The notes: a model not told the origin generated them from the sequence alone. Positions 34,871 to 48,955 are shown, counted from the stretch's first letter. The stretch: 64,000 nt of DNA from Apostichopus japonicus (GCF_037975245.1 NC_092562.1:1796001-1860000); one strand, 5' to 3'. Numbers and translations: made by a program.

Positions 34871-37800
34871 ATGTTTTCAAGGTAGAATGCTGTGTTTTAC
34901 ACTGTAAAACCAATGCAATCATTAGAACATGTAGGCATACATATTACATGGAACGTTTGCAAAACGCCATCTAAATTACAGCAAATATATACCTACATAG
35001 AAAACAATTGAAGCAAGTAAATTTTCGATATTAGTTTCTATAACCAAAATAATGCAGTTATTTATGTTTGGTTAACAAAGTTTTATGTCAAATAAATTAA
35101 CACAAACTATACCCAAATTTTGGGAGAAAACAATATCCGTTTCGATGTATGATAGTGGTTAATACAACTAAAAATTAAAAAAATGAGTTGGCAGTGATGA
35201 AATTATCAAAAAATGTGCCATATAATATAGTTATTAATTATTGACTAATTATTGTTCATTTACAATGTTATTATTATAATCTCTATTTTTAATTTAACTC
35301 GTAAGTGCAACATCCAACAAATTTTGATGACCAAGAAAGCAGATTCTTAAACCATATTAAACTCGATAAAACTTTGTTTTTTTTATTAATAATCGCAAAT
35401 CATAAAGTTGTGATAACTGTCTTATTGTTCATTTTTGAGTGTATATCTCATATTTGGCTCTTACCGGCATTTAATATGCATAATACGGCAATATAATCCT
35501 TTTGAATGATTTTTCACTTATCTTCAAAAGAAGATAATTTTTTTAAATTATTTTTTTGGAAAAGGTAAAGAAATATTCACATGATAATAGAAATTAATAA
35601 AGTCGTCATTTCTTAAATTTCTTAAATAAACCCGTCTACTATCGACCGATTTCTATATCTTCTCTTTCATCCTCATTGAGGCATAAATGAAATATATGCC
35701 TCAATGGCTTATTAATTGCAGACACACTTTCATGAAGTTACTATCATAAACAGCCCCCCCCCCCACACCCCTCCTAAGTCATCCAATTCAATAGGAAATA
35801 ATTTTTTTTTTCAGTTTAACTAAACGGAATGCCATAAGTCAAGATATTTGTAAACAGTAGTCCCACCCCCTCCCCATTCCCTCTACTTCATCTCAAAAAA
35901 GCAGCACTGTGTATTTTGTTGCGAGCAAAATACGATCGGTTGCCTTTGCTAAAATGTATATGGCATATAGCATCAACACTAGTGTATATTGGTTTGTGTA
36001 TGTTGACGGTATGGTAAACAGTATGACTTTGATAACACATGCAACCGACAATAATTGTTTCTTCGTTTCATCATCATTATAAAACCAACAAGTTTAATAA
36101 CTGTAGATTTTGTAGTGACCTTATCTTTTCATTTATAACCGTTGGGTATGGTACACTACTATAAGTGTGCAAAATTTAGCCTCCTCGGGCGCATACATGA
36201 AATCCTAAAATTTTGAATCGGTTTCAAAATAACATTCATACACGATCGTGTATATATAAGGGGAGTATTCCATTCTGATATTTGCTAAACTGTCAAGTTG
36301 ACATTTTAACCCAGGCAATAAGTTTTTTCTCCTCTTTGTTGGAGGGGGGGGGGGGGGGTTAGCGGTTGGCGCCTTGATATATAGAGCGGTTCAGCTAGAA
36401 TTTAGCATTAATTTCATATAAATTGACCTACATAAAGACGTTTTCGGCACATATTCTTTTTATACTGTTTGTCTTTATCGTTAAGACGAAGAGAACTGGA
36501 AACCGATAATGACACAAATTCTTTTCTTTTGGTGTCGATTAAAAACTTATCTTTTGCAAAACAGCATTTACGGTTTCCTATCTGTTTGCCACAAGTCGTT
36601 TACAACAATATAGTAATTGCACTTCTGGGTTTCCTATTGTTGTTTCGAATCAGATATTTAACCATCTTTTTAAACAAAAACAAAAGAGAGTTTCACTATT
36701 GCGTGGTACTATTTAATTTTTCTTTGTATTTAAAAACAAAGAAGAAGTTGCAACGGAAATCATACTCTTGCTATCAGCTGTAAATATGTTACTGTATCAG
36801 ATAATGGTTAATGTTAAATCTACATATTTTAACCCGAGGACGTCGCGCAATTGTACTTTCGAAAGTTCAAAACTACTGTTTTCCTCTCGGAAAACAAGTT
36901 ATTAGGTGAATATAAAACGGGTGTGGTGGGGTTGGCGGGGGGGGGGGGGGCTAAATAAATGAATTAGGATATGGTCAACAGTATGTTGCCCATAGTAATT
37001 TTATTTTTTAGTGTTAGCTACTCAGGTCTAAACTTAACAATATAGAACACACACTGAGGGGTAGGGTTGGGGAATTCACAGGGAAATAACACTTTTAGTG
37101 TCACTCTCTCAAAGTATAAATAATAGCTCACTTGGAACTTGTAAATTATCTAAAGAAAGTTTACTCATGAATTTTAACTGTTAGCAGATCCGAACATGCA
37201 TTAAAATTTTGTGACTTTATAATAACTGAAAACTGTCAATGGTTTTTCATAATTGATTGGGAGAATGTGGTAGGAATGTTCAGTTCTGTTTTACCTAAAG
37301 GAATGTTACTGAATTATTGAGTCATTTTCATCTTTCTTTCTAGATAAAAAAAAAACCAACTGTACCGTTTTATCTAGTTACATTTTAATTCCAAACATAT
37401 TTAATATATCGTTTTTATCAGTTTATTTTCTCTCAACAATACACATACTAATTAACGATATCAAGCGTTTGATATCGCCGCCCACATTATTAAAAATAAT
37501 AAGCTTTAAAATATTATAACCAATATCCTATAATCGTTAGATTTGATAATAAATAGCATGGTATTCTAAACAAGAATGTTACATTATCAAATAATGCTAA
37601 AGTTATATAACACGCTATACATACATTATGTTAGGGAAGTGTTGCATGATGGGTAAAATCACAGACCAGTATGTACTGTGGCGATATACATAATAATACA
37701 TAATAAGAAAAACAGAAGCTTAACCCTTGTTAGTAAATCAACCCATAGCCTATAGTATATATTATATTACAGTGTCTGTATTTATTTAGATGAATTTGTT

Positions 37801-38217
37801 TGCTAATATTGTTGAATATTTTTATCTTTCATACTCCATGTTTTACCCTGCGTGCATGGTGGTTGCATACTCAATTCATAAAGAAAAAAATAGATTTGTT
37901 GTATACTTTAGAGGGACACATGTTTTTTAATTTGTGGTTGGATTAAATATAGAGTTAATAACTATTAAAATTATTGCAGAGGCGCAAAATTATTGAACCA
38001 CCACAACTCTCTTATAGTTAGAATGTGAGGTATCTATATATTACATAGTTTCGTCAGGAGTTTAAATAAAAAAGAGTTATTTCCCAACGCAGAAGGCAGC
38101 TTTAACTGGTAAAATAGTTTTGTTGTGTGTGAGAGATCTATTACAATTAAGGTTAACTCTATTTAAATTCCCGTGTTAATAAGAGTCAAACCAAACAAAT
38201 GAGAAGTACTTGATATG
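34871..38217. other. AT-rich non-coding stretch, no gene seen
   Basis: Holds a C run at about 35754-35764, a G run at 36345-36358 and another at about 36939-36950. The 104-codon ORF at 36469-36783 has basic and hydrophobic residues but no recognisable domain or conserved motif. No microsatellite longer than about 20 bp. Confidence 0.5.
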
Positions 38218-38268
38218 AGGGAAGGGGGAAGGGGGAAGGGGGGAGGGGGAGGGGAGGGGGAGGGGGGA
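38218..38268 (+). repeat. Polypurine G-rich block
   Basis: Tandem 'gggggaa' followed by 'gggggagggga', all purine on the plus strand. It has more than six runs of four or more G within 50 bp. Confidence 0.88.
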
Positions 38269-39640
38269 TACATTATACCGAATAAGAGGCTGTCAAAGGC
38301 TTCTGTATATTAAATATGCTCCCAAAGTGGATGAAATGATCCATACTTTTCTACCAAAAGTTAATCTTGGTTTTTCTTCTTCTTGTTTGGTCATTTAGAG
38401 TGAAAATTCAGGCATCAATGTAAAAAAAAAAACTCCATACTCTGATGGAGAATTGAAAACTATAGGCTAAATTCTTTTCAATTTATCAAATAAATATTAT
38501 ATAGGACTCTAGACTATACCACATTATGACATCAAGATTTTGACATACCGTGTGTATATATTTCCAACAATATACAGTGCAAACATACGCCATAAAGTAT
38601 ATATTCTGCTCTTTATTTAACACTGTTTTTTTCTTCTTCTTTGTTTTGAGAATGTAGTTACTCCATTAATTTATAGATGACTTGCTCAACAATAACAAAG
38701 CTACCATTTTCATTTCCGATGGATCTACTTTGAATGGATGAAATTCGAATAATATTTGGAGGGAATCGATTTTTTACTCATTGACCCGAAAAACACAAAT
38801 GCAAACAGTTTGAGTTCGCGCGCCTTCTTTTCAGATTGCGAAGAAATAACGAACGTTTCCGGCCTGCGAAAAAAAAGTATCATAAAAATTGAGCTTTAAT
38901 TGTTTTCATATTGTGGTATTGTGAAAAGAATACGATATTCATAACAATCAGCAGAAAAATTAACATTTGTAAAGAACACACATTGAGAAGTGACTTTCAA
39001 GTGTTCTTTGGTATCTTCTTTTTCAGTTTTTATTTTCGTGTTGTCAGAGTTATTATTATAAAACGAGTTTTTGCATCATTATACTGTAATAAGGGTAATT
39101 GCTATTACAGTCTAGAATGTGCATATTGATTATTTGCGAGAGTTGGTGTTTTTTTATGAGTGGTTTTTAAGTATAACATAACAACAAAGGGAAACATCAA
39201 TAGATTGTGAGATAAAGATCAAGAAAATGTATTAAGAAAAAAAGAAAGAAATATTAAATGAAAGAGATGATGCAATCGGGTAAATAACAAAAGAAATATG
39301 ATGATTGCATGTGACTTTTAAATGAAGCAATTGCGTCAGGTTTTTAAACATAATATACTTTAAAGTATGTAAGTACACGTATGTATATTGGTTACGTATA
39401 CATCAATTGGCAGTACTCGATATAATATAATAATTAAGATACTGATGTAATTCAACATGCTGCTAAATTATGATTATCCAATGTCTCTTCAGTTAATCAT
39501 GTTTACTTCTTTATGTCTTATTTATATACATATAGTGAGTACACCTGTATCCTTGCATAAAATTAATTAAACACTTATCAACAATCCATCAATTTATTAT
39601 ATCTGTTCACTCGCTATCCAACTTCCATTCCATTGATTCC
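38269..39640. other. Non-coding, nothing recognised
   Basis: AT-rich sequence. A 72-codon ORF at 38911-39129 shows no domain. Confidence 0.5.
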
Positions 39641-39935
39641 GTTGAATTGTTACTGTTAAACCTTAAAATAGCATTTTCCTGTTAAATTCAATTGTTACTG
39701 TTAAACCTTAAATAGCATTGTCCTGTTAAATTCAATTGTTACTCTTAAACCTTAAATAGCATTGTCCTGCTAAATTCAACTGTTACTGTTAAACCTTTAA
39801 TATAGCATTGTTCTGTTAAATTCAATTGTTACTGTTGAACCTAAAATAGCAATGTCCTGTCAAATTCAATTGTTATTGTTGAACTTCAGTTCCATTGTTC
39901 CTGTTCAGTTCTATTGTATACTGTAACTTCAATGT
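39641..39935 (+). repeat. 44-bp minisatellite, about six units
   Basis: 'ttcaattgtt' unit starts fall at 39687, 39731, 39775, 39821 and 39865, a spacing of 44, 44, 46 and 44. An earlier copy starts at 39642. Each unit runs 'attgttactgttaaacctta', 'aatagcattgtcctgttaaa'. The last copy dissolves into short 'ttc-attgtt' words by 39935. Divergence is modest, so it is younger than the array at 3.1-4.1 kb. Confidence 0.95.
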
Positions 39936-40484
39936 TGTTGTTGCTATGCAGTAATAGCTATAAGGTAATTATCTATATTAATCGTATTATTTATTAACGT
40001 AGCCTGTTTACTAGCCAATATTTCCGCTCTCCTTTTTTTTTACTTTAAATTTAATCTACTTATAAATATAAACAAATATATTTAATATAAATGTATTATT
40101 TATGGTTGCAATTGCACAGTTTCGCAGAATGAAAACCTGTTTCTAAAAACACAACTTGGAGATGCGTACAACAGGTAGTTTGACTTGAATCCTTGGACAC
40201 ATGTGTCAAATGATCTAGTCTTCAATAATTAGGAACAAAATTGTATATAATACTAGTTATCAACTCATAGTGGTAAGAACTCGTAGCAACAGCTTGTCAA
40301 GTTTCGCGGAATTAGATAGGACTGATGTGACAGCGCCCTCTAAATGTTTCGCGGTGGGTGCTCTTCATTTAGTAATTATTGTTAAAGAAGATAAAGTAAC
40401 CACGGTAATATGTTATATTGCAAATACTGTAAAAGACAGTTCAGTAATGAAGGAATAGAACGAAACATAAATGACAATACATAT

Positions 40485-40486
<2 letters not shown>
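39936..40486. other. Non-coding, nothing recognised
   Basis: AT-rich with a T run at 40033-40041. The phrase 'cagcgccctct' at 40331 also occurs in similar form at 29581, but no element is delimited. Confidence 0.5.

Positions 40487-40579
<93 letters not shown>
40487..40579. repeat. (TA)n microsatellite at the 5' break of SINE F
   Basis: A pure TA tract of about 93 bp ending exactly at the truncated 5' end of SINE copy F. Confidence 0.98.
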
Positions 40580-40582
<3 letters not shown>

Positions 40583-40750
40583 TGGAATTACGACCTGCCT
40601 TACCGGTTTCGAACCTCTGGACATACAATCAGCGTCCATAGCCTAGTGGTTAGGGTGTCCGCGTACAGAGCGGAAGGCCCGTGGTTCGAATCCCGGTGGA
40701 GGCTGAAAGTTTTTTCACTGTTCTTGATTTTACAACTCATTACGATTTTC

Positions 40751-40752
<2 letters not shown>
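40580..40752 (+). mobile_element. tRNA-like SINE, family 1, copy F (5'-truncated)
   Basis: It starts within the head at 'cagtggaattacgacc', about 127 bp inside relative to copy B. The tRNA-like domain is at 40632-40703, with A box region 'tagcctagtggttagg' and B box 'ggttcgaatcc'. The tail ends 'attacgattttcatt'. (TA)n lies directly on both sides. It shares the 'cgtggttcg' variant and 'gtacagagcggaagg' with copy B, so those two are close relatives. Confidence 0.92.

Positions 40753-40826
<74 letters not shown>
40753..40826. repeat. (TA)n microsatellite between SINE F and R1
   Basis: A pure TA tract of about 73 bp. Its left edge is the SINE tail and its right edge is the start of R1. Confidence 0.98.
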
Positions 40827-40827
<1 letters not shown>

Positions 40828-40945
40828 GTAATAAACCTTTTAATAAATAAATGTTGACCAACAAAGACTTAATTTATAATCCCCGAGGTAAGGAATTTAA
40901 TTTTTTTCAGGAGTGAATGTTTTTTAAAAGGATATAGGCCTATTC
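40827..40945 (+). repeat. Interspersed repeat R1, plus copy
   Basis: Inverted relative to the copy at 32746-32868, about 8 kb away. The end that begins 'taataaacctttt' adjoins a TA-containing microsatellite in both copies. Small indels and substitutions separate the copies, so the duplication is not recent. Confidence 0.88.
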
Positions 40946-43247
40946 AAATTGATACAAAAGTTCGTTTTGTTGTTGTTTTAACTTCAACCTATTCATACCA
41001 TCGAGTTATAGCAGAAAATGATTCGGTTGAAAGTATTGTTATTCCAAACAAATGACGATTTAATACACGCGACAGCTTACACTAACCACAAATGAATGGA
41101 AATGTAGCCAGCAATTGACAAATGTACATTTACATTTTTTCCCAATTTTTGTCAAAATTTATCAACAGCTACACTGCTATTGTATAAGCCTAAGGTTTAT
41201 TGTCTTTTTCTCTTACAATGCCAACCTACGTGGTTGTAATCTCCAACCCCCCATTAATGACTCTTCATGTTACGATATTTTTAATTATAATTATGGAAGA
41301 GTATTCGACCACCTAGGCATTCTTACTCCCACCTGTATAATGACGAATGCCAACATCTAAAAATAAACATTTTCTAGGCAAAATCAGTTTAATTAGGTAT
41401 TATCATTAATTATAGGTGTAACGTACTTATAATGATCAATCAAGCACCTAACACCCTCAGGTAACGAATGACAGTCATAAGTTTGACTCTCAAATTGCTA
41501 TCTCCTCGCAAATTCGTTTCACTGTCTCCTTTCTCATAACTGATGCAGTGTTTTAATTAATCCGGTAACACATTAAAATGATTATACCTATTAGCTTCAT
41601 GTATCTACTGTTATGAGGATCTAACTCGTTTCCAGGTATGTTTCATATCAAGTCTCACGTACACACCTTATCTATATAAGTATAGGTTTTTCTTTTTTCA
41701 TCATCATCATCAACAACAAAAAAAAATCCAAGGGAAATAATTTAAAAAGAAATGCACGTGTGAAATTCCAAAGGAGGTGGCCCATGAGAGCTAAAACTAT
41801 CCATCATATAAGCTTCACCTTAATCACAAACTAAAGACAACCTCACCGTACTTTGTTTGAATAAATGTAACACCTATAGTCCCATGAGAATCTTTCGTAG
41901 AAGACAAGTATGGATTAAATTTTCTTCATTAGTAGCATAAGCAAACAAGATTTATTTTTCTGACATAATTCTCTGATGCCGAATCAGTCACTTTTATTTC
42001 CTTTTTTTTTTATCGTATCTTACTTTTGACTCTCATCTTATTTTTTTTTTTGGAAAATCACTTTTTCAATTTTTCCCCCCTCTTTCTTTTACCACTAAAC
42101 AAGCTTCAATAAATTGATTGAGTCTAGAGATTGTCATGGGCAAATTCACGCATGACTTAACTAAAACGACACCTTCTCCACTATTGACGGAAATAAGGCG
42201 TTTTAACCAACTCCTCCTACCCCCGAATCTCTTTTGCAAAAAGTTTTCATGTAGAGGTCTGGCAGAGAAATAAAGGTTGCTGTAAGAAAACTAGGTCTTG
42301 ACAACATCTTCGGGATATAAATGGCGAAGAATTCGGTCATACAATACCCGAGGGAATTATTTGTCGCCTATAGTAAACTTCCGTCAAATTGTAAAAAATA
42401 TGACGAAAGAAGAGAATCATGCTTATAACTCTTGGGCATGTTTGTATGAACGATCAAATCTTTTTCTTTCGCCGTGATGATTAGAATGGTTTTCGATTTC
42501 CCAGGTTTTTGCTACCCAGTCAATATTGGGCTGTTTGTTGCCCCTGGGTCTGTTCGATGCTATGGCAGGAATAGTCACTGAGTAAATTGATTTCCTCAGA
42601 TGACACAATTGAGACCAACTAACCAGGCATTTTAACTTCCTCTTATTTTTGCTAGTCATAATACGGGGAGGTTATGGGAAGAATATGTATATATATAGAT
42701 AGATATAAAGAGAAAGAAAAAAGTGCAACAACTAAGTTAATAACATCTAAAGTGTTTAAAGAAGATTCATCATTAAGGGGAAGAGGGACGGACGGCCCGG
42801 TTCTGGCCGTCAAGTCCGGCAAAATACATGACTCATCGAGAGGCATGTAGGTAGGTAAAAATCAGTCTTGACCACTCTTGAAATTAAGCTGTCGCTATAC
42901 AAAAGAAAATAACAAGCGTGGTGGACATTGAGGATATAGTTTAATCTTCATGAGACGAACATTGGTTTTTTTGTGTGTGGAGATTACAGGAAGTCACTCG
43001 CGAGACGCCAAATGAAACTTTTCTGAGGCTTAATGCTAAGCTAGATTTGAATTCGACAATGAGCAAATGCAAGCACGAGGTGCACCGATTTAATTCACTA
43101 GTAGGCCTTTAAAGGTAATCTGATAAGATAATACTATATTGTGGCATCTAAACTCGCGACAATAATCATCTCTCGAATGTCTGGCAAATTCGAATTGTGT
43201 TCAATAATTCATTTATAATCTGAATGGACATTACCTCATCATATTAT
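40946..43247. other. Non-coding stretch, no confident gene
   Basis: AT-rich with T runs at 42003-42012 and 42042-42051. The 78-codon minus-strand ORF at 42423-42659 has mixed residue composition, but no family was recognised and no splice sites support it. A short 'atagatagata' patch lies at 42697-42707. Confidence 0.5.
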
Positions 43248-43812
<565 letters not shown>

Positions 43813-44050
43813 TTCATATTCTTTTTTCCCTTTTATATCGTGGTCTCTATCTTCGTCTTCGTCTTTGGCGTCGTCGTCGTCTTTGTTGTCACCATTTGCC
43901 GTCATCGCCATTCCTGGTTGTCATGGACGCTATTATCTTCATCGCCGTCTTTGGGATCGTCTTTTTCGTCTTTTATCGTTGTAATCGTCTTCGTTTCCAC
44001 CGTCACCGTCATCTGCATTCGTGATCGTCATCGACGTCATAAAGTTATCA
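43813..44050. repeat. Decayed triplet (TCN)n skirt of the ATC tract
   Basis: Words such as 'tcttcgtcttcgtc', 'gtcgtcgtcgtc', 'ttcatcgccgtc' and 'tcatcgacgtc' keep a 3-bp rhythm far beyond the pure tract. The skirt looks like an older part of the same microsatellite, now heavily mutated. Confidence 0.75.
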
Positions 44051-47000
44051 TCATTTGTTGATTATGGGGATGAATCTGTTATTGGCAAATATCAAACTCA
44101 CCTCTCTTTTCCAATACATGATATGCCTAGGGGCTGTTTTTCCTCTAAAGTTTCATAGAAACACACAAACTAAACTTTGTAGAAGCGTATATGCATGTTG
44201 AGAACATTCTGAAGAGATTCTTACAGAGTAATTGAACTAATGTAACATTTCTACATCATGTGGGGGATGATAGTCATTTCAGGACCAATATATATATATA
44301 TATCACCTTTGACGAAACACATTCTTGCACTTTTCCGCTTGCAACGTGTACTTTTATCACGCCTGACAGGATTTTGTATTACCGCATAGATCACTGACAA
44401 TCCCAATTTTCCCTCCTCCCTTTCCTTGACAGTTTAACTAAAGAAGAAACAAGTCTAGTTAGTAAATCATGTACGTGTTTGATTTGATTTCGAAAACGTT
44501 TTATTGACCACGAACAAGATAGAAAATAAGTCTGTTTGCTTATCAATTTAGTAGCACACTTTTGACCATTAACTTTTAGATGTTTTTTTCTGGGGTGATG
44601 GATCAGTTATTATATTCTATTTATTGAGAGGTTCTCGTTTTTTTTTTTTTTTTTTTGACAACTTCTGAAATGAGAAAGAGTGCATTACCCTGGAACAATT
44701 GTTCCAGTACAAAAATTTTGTATCATTTCTGAACATTGCACGATAGCTGATTTTAAGATTGGATTGAGATGGCCCAGCCATTGCAATGAGATGGCGAAGA
44801 TTAATCTCTTTGAAAATTTGTTGAAGAATATACCTTAAAGATCAACTTCAGCCTCATCAGTATATCCGACCATAAAATGCCAAAAGAGAAAATGATTGGA
44901 ATTACAAGGTAATCACACCACAGTGATTTATCATATCCCAACCAGTCACGTGATTATTATTATTTATATTCCACCTAGTGAGTAGTGACATAATCCCTTT
45001 GGGTTTGTTAAGGAAAGAAGAAGAAGAAGAAGAAATATTTAGGAAAAGAAGAGAAAGTTGAGATTTATTTGCTCTGCATATCGTTTAATACGAAAGAAGG
45101 GACGATTGCTTATTATAAGTTTCCTTTGTTTTCATTTCTTTTAAATGAAAATTTTTGTTTTTACCAACGTAAACTTGTCTCCAAATCACATGAAGGACAC
45201 TTTAGCACAAACCATATTATTTTGATGGTCTAACGACATATTCTATGTTTGATACCTCGACAACTGGTATATCCTTCCCCACCCCCTTTATTCCACCCAA
45301 GCCCCCCCCCCCTCCATATTTTACTTTCAGCTGTCTATTGGTACAAAAGGCTTCCTTTTGTAATTGTTAATATATGACCAAATGAAATAGTAAAATGTTA
45401 ATGATTTTTAAGGTGTTACAACAGTTGATAAAATTCCTCATTAAGTCATACCGTTAATCGTACGAAATATCAAGAAAACAATATTTAAACCAGTTGTGTG
45501 ATCATAATTTATGCTTCCTTAAGAGAATAGTAATTTTTTGATGAATTTTCACATTAAAAAAAAAATCATAGCCCTAGACTATTTTACGAACAGGAAACGG
45601 GACGGAAGTAGTTATAGTCGAACAAAATGTGTGTCTGATTGTCTTCATCTGCGCAAGAAGGAATAATTTATATCAGGCCTGACGAGTGGGAAAGGAGGGG
45701 AGTGGAGAGGGGGGGGGGGTGAGGGGAGGTCAGGGTAGAGAGATATAAAACCGGGCCGGACTTGACTCTCGACGCCTCTTCTTGATAGTCTTTCCACGTA
45801 AGAGTGCTCATATTTGTCACCTGAGACTATCTTGTTGGGGGGAAGAAATATTATTATTTAATAAAGAACTCATAAAACAAAGACTCCATTGGAAGTTATC
45901 CACCTACTAATAAAAAATGAATAAAAAAAAAAAATCACGTGATAAATATTTTATCAACCGAAACGCGAAACCGGTCAAAATTCAATAGGTTAATTTGATC
46001 CTTTCTCTTATAGGTCCAATCACTTGTTATCAATTACACAATACAGGTGAAGCTGGTTTAGATTTCATAATGTGTCACAAGTACACTCCAACGAATGACT
46101 TAAGTGACTATGTGTAACTCAATTGACCCCGTATGACTCAAGTGTTAACTGACACGCCACGATTTATTAACACGTGACCTTTTTAGTCAAAACTCTAGAT
46201 TCGTTGACAAATATAGGCTATGTATTTTTTTTTTCATTTACGTTTCAATCACACAGTCGTCTAATTATCATATAAATGGAACATGGACAAGTGTTTCTGT
46301 ATTACTTCATTAATTAATTAATTAATAAATTAATTAATTAATTAATCAAATCAATGACTTCGGTATAATTTTCTTCATCTTTTTATAATTCGAAAAAGAG
46401 GACGCTACGAGACTATAGCATCTATACCTTTAAGTGAACACATTGTATTACTTTCTCACTATAGTTTTAATCAAATAAATGTCTAGTTGAGGAGTTGATC
46501 TTAAACTATGTGTGGAGCACTTCTTTAATTCACGTCGGCCACTGTTAGCCAGATACAACCCAAATAAAACAAATAATTATAGAAAATATTCAATCCTTTT
46601 AAATAATTGTTTAAATTATCCTTTTCTCCCCTTTCTTTATCAACGGAATCAGTTTTCCTTTACCTAAAGCCGAGAAGGAGAAGAAGTAAAAAAAAAAAAA
46701 AAAAGGAGAAAATCCGAAGCCTCCGAGATATGCTTTGATCGCTTCTGTACATATTTGTACGTCAATAAGATTAGAGCTCGGTATTGTGTCTTTATACGTG
46801 AAAAGTAGAGAAATATTTGATCTGGGTTTGAAAAAAAGAAGAAAAAAAAGATTGAATAGAAGGGAAAGAACAAATATGGTCGCTCTGTACAAAATGATTT
46901 TGGGAGGTTTTCTCAGTGACCGGGAGTAACTAGAGCATTTGGGAGCAATGCACTTTGCAGTTCTTGTAGCAGGATGGAATTGGACGTAACATTATATAGG

Positions 47001-47574
47001 CCGTGACTATACAGTTAAATTAAATACGGGTTACAATTTTTTTTTTTTTTTTTCATTCGAAAATATTGATAACTAATTTTGCTCTATTGTCACTCCCGAA
47101 GGCCCTTTGTCAATAAGCCATTTATACATTCTGCTAACAAAAGCCATTGTTTTTTATTTATTTATTTATTATTATTATTATCGGAATATCGATTTGATTT
47201 CAAATGTATTGTCGCTTGTCTCATTACAGAGCGAAACATTAAACTTTGTAACGTATGTTGTCTCATCATGGTGTGATAGGAACGGACAGTGTTAGTGTTG
47301 AAACACCTACAGCGAACAATTTACGTTGTATACTATGTACTAAAATGTCTAATTGTTCTATTATGCGTTAGGTTTGTCACTTTCAGTGGACAATCTGATG
47401 AAGCCAGGCCTGACGAGAGGGGGAGTCGTGGGAATGTGTGGGGGGGGGGGAGTAGCCCATGACTAGAGTCAGTTGAAGGGGGGGCAGGGACAATAGGGCA
47501 AACGTTGTCATAATTGACCGTTGTCGATGCTACAGGAGGAAGCCTTGCAATATTCCTAGTGACATTAATGTCAT
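44051..47574. other. Non-coding stretch, no gene seen
   Basis: Contains a short TA tract (44289-44304), a T run (44638-44656), (GAA)n at 45017-45034 and a C run at about 45303-45312. A G-rich block lies at 45690-45735, an (ATTA)n tract at 46308-46347, an A run at 46688-46703 and a G-rich block at 47420-47490. ORFs up to 93 codons on the minus strand at 46.6-46.9 kb are phenylalanine-rich products of A/T runs. Confidence 0.55.
46308..46347. repeat. (ATTA)n tetranucleotide tract
   Basis: About ten units of TTAA/ATTA with one interruption. It is self-complementary. Confidence 0.9.
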
Positions 47575-48125
47575 TGGGACAGTGTGGCATAGAGTCATAA
47601 TGGCATAGTCAAACAGTGGCATAGTGACATATTGTTAGAGGAACATTGTGACATATATTGTCACAGAGGCACAGTAAAACATTGCCATAGTGTGACACAC
47701 TGTCACAGAAACATTGTGACATTTCGTGTAATAGTATAACAGTGGCAAAGTGACATAACGTCATAGGAACATTGTGGCATAGTATACTATAGTGTCATAG
47801 TGGCATATTTAAATAGCGGGATAGTGTCAGAATGTTATAGGGCCATTGTGACACAATATCTTATTGTGTCATAGAATCATTATAAAACAGTGACGTAGTT
47901 GCATAGGTTCACACGAACATTGTGACATAGTGTCATCTTGTGTCTTAGTGAAATAGCTACAAATAGCCACACATTGGCATAATAACAAGTTGCCATAGTA
48001 ACAGAGCGTTTTACTGGAAATGTATCAGATACATACATAGTGGAATGGTAACGTAGTGGCATAGTGGAACAATAGCACAGTGGTATAGTGTCATGTTGCA
48101 TATAGTGTCCCGGTGCCATAGTGGT
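47575..48125 (+). repeat. Decayed minisatellite built of 'catagtg' words
   Basis: Over about 550 bp the words 'catagtg', 'gacatag', 'gtcatag' and 'ggcatag' recur at roughly 10-11 bp spacing. A longer marker, 'gaacattgtgacata' or a close variant, appears near 47639, 47707, 47766, 47840 and 47911, spaced about 60-74 bp. So a short unit was amplified into a longer one and both have decayed. The 165-codon ORF across it is a repeat artefact. Confidence 0.8.
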
Positions 48126-48905
48126 GAAAAGTACATTGCTACCATTTCTAACGCATCTTAGACATATTTTCAGACAATGCAGTAATATATGTACATATGA
48201 ATATGTTGCTAAACTCTTGTATCCTGCACGTTGTGTAGATGCTATGCGGATAGATGATATGGGTTTGTATACTTTATGCATACGAACAACCCTATTATAT
48301 TCAATTGCCAAGTAAATGCTATTGAAGCTATTGAAACGAAGCATTGTGTAGAGATGTGCATGCACACATGCACACATAAATATGATGCTATTTGTAATGA
48401 TTTCTACTCGTCAATATATATATAGTCTTATAAGTGGTGAATCCTCTCCGTATAGTCTTAATCCGTACTTACAAATGAAGAAGCTCTAATTCTTTTTCCA
48501 TTTCCATACGTCACAAAATATTTGAATTAATCGTGTATTAATCACTTAGATATAGCAGAACATGTTTCTATATATAATTTTAACACGTTGTCACTATAGT
48601 GAAGGTATACCCTTTAAGTTTTGTAATCTGGCATGTCCATCCATCTGACGTCACAATAGCTGTGGACAACAAAGCATATAGACACGTGATGTATACGACA
48701 TGAAAATCTGACTTGGGATATGAAATATTTCATATTAAAAAAAAACATGATCTGTACACACAAAACAAACTGTAAATAGTTTCAATTTTTGAATAAGATT
48801 GGTCACTAAATAACGATGTGTAATTTCATTGATCAAAACTAAATATTCACCTTATGTGTTTATTTCGTTTAAATTGAACAACGTTCTCCGTCATAAATGG
48901 CAATG

Positions 48906-48955
<50 letters not shown>

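Noticed and set aside
36469-36783. 104-codon plus-strand ORF
   Set aside because: Basic and hydrophobic composition typical of AT-rich random sequence. No motif.
42423-42659. 78-codon minus-strand ORF with protein-like residue mix
   Set aside because: It is the least repeat-like ORF in the window, but no family is recognised, no splice sites frame it, and its length is within chance for 64 kb. RNA-seq would decide.
44289-44304. Short TA run as a further SINE or insertion boundary
   Set aside because: Neither flank matches any SINE or R1 sequence in the window.
45955-45980. 'gcgaaaccggtc' as another hammerhead core
   Set aside because: No stem II hairpin and no CUGANGA-like box lies upstream. 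The word match is chance.
47880-48377. 165-codon minus-strand ORF
   Set aside because: Most of it is translation of the decayed 'catagtg' minisatellite.
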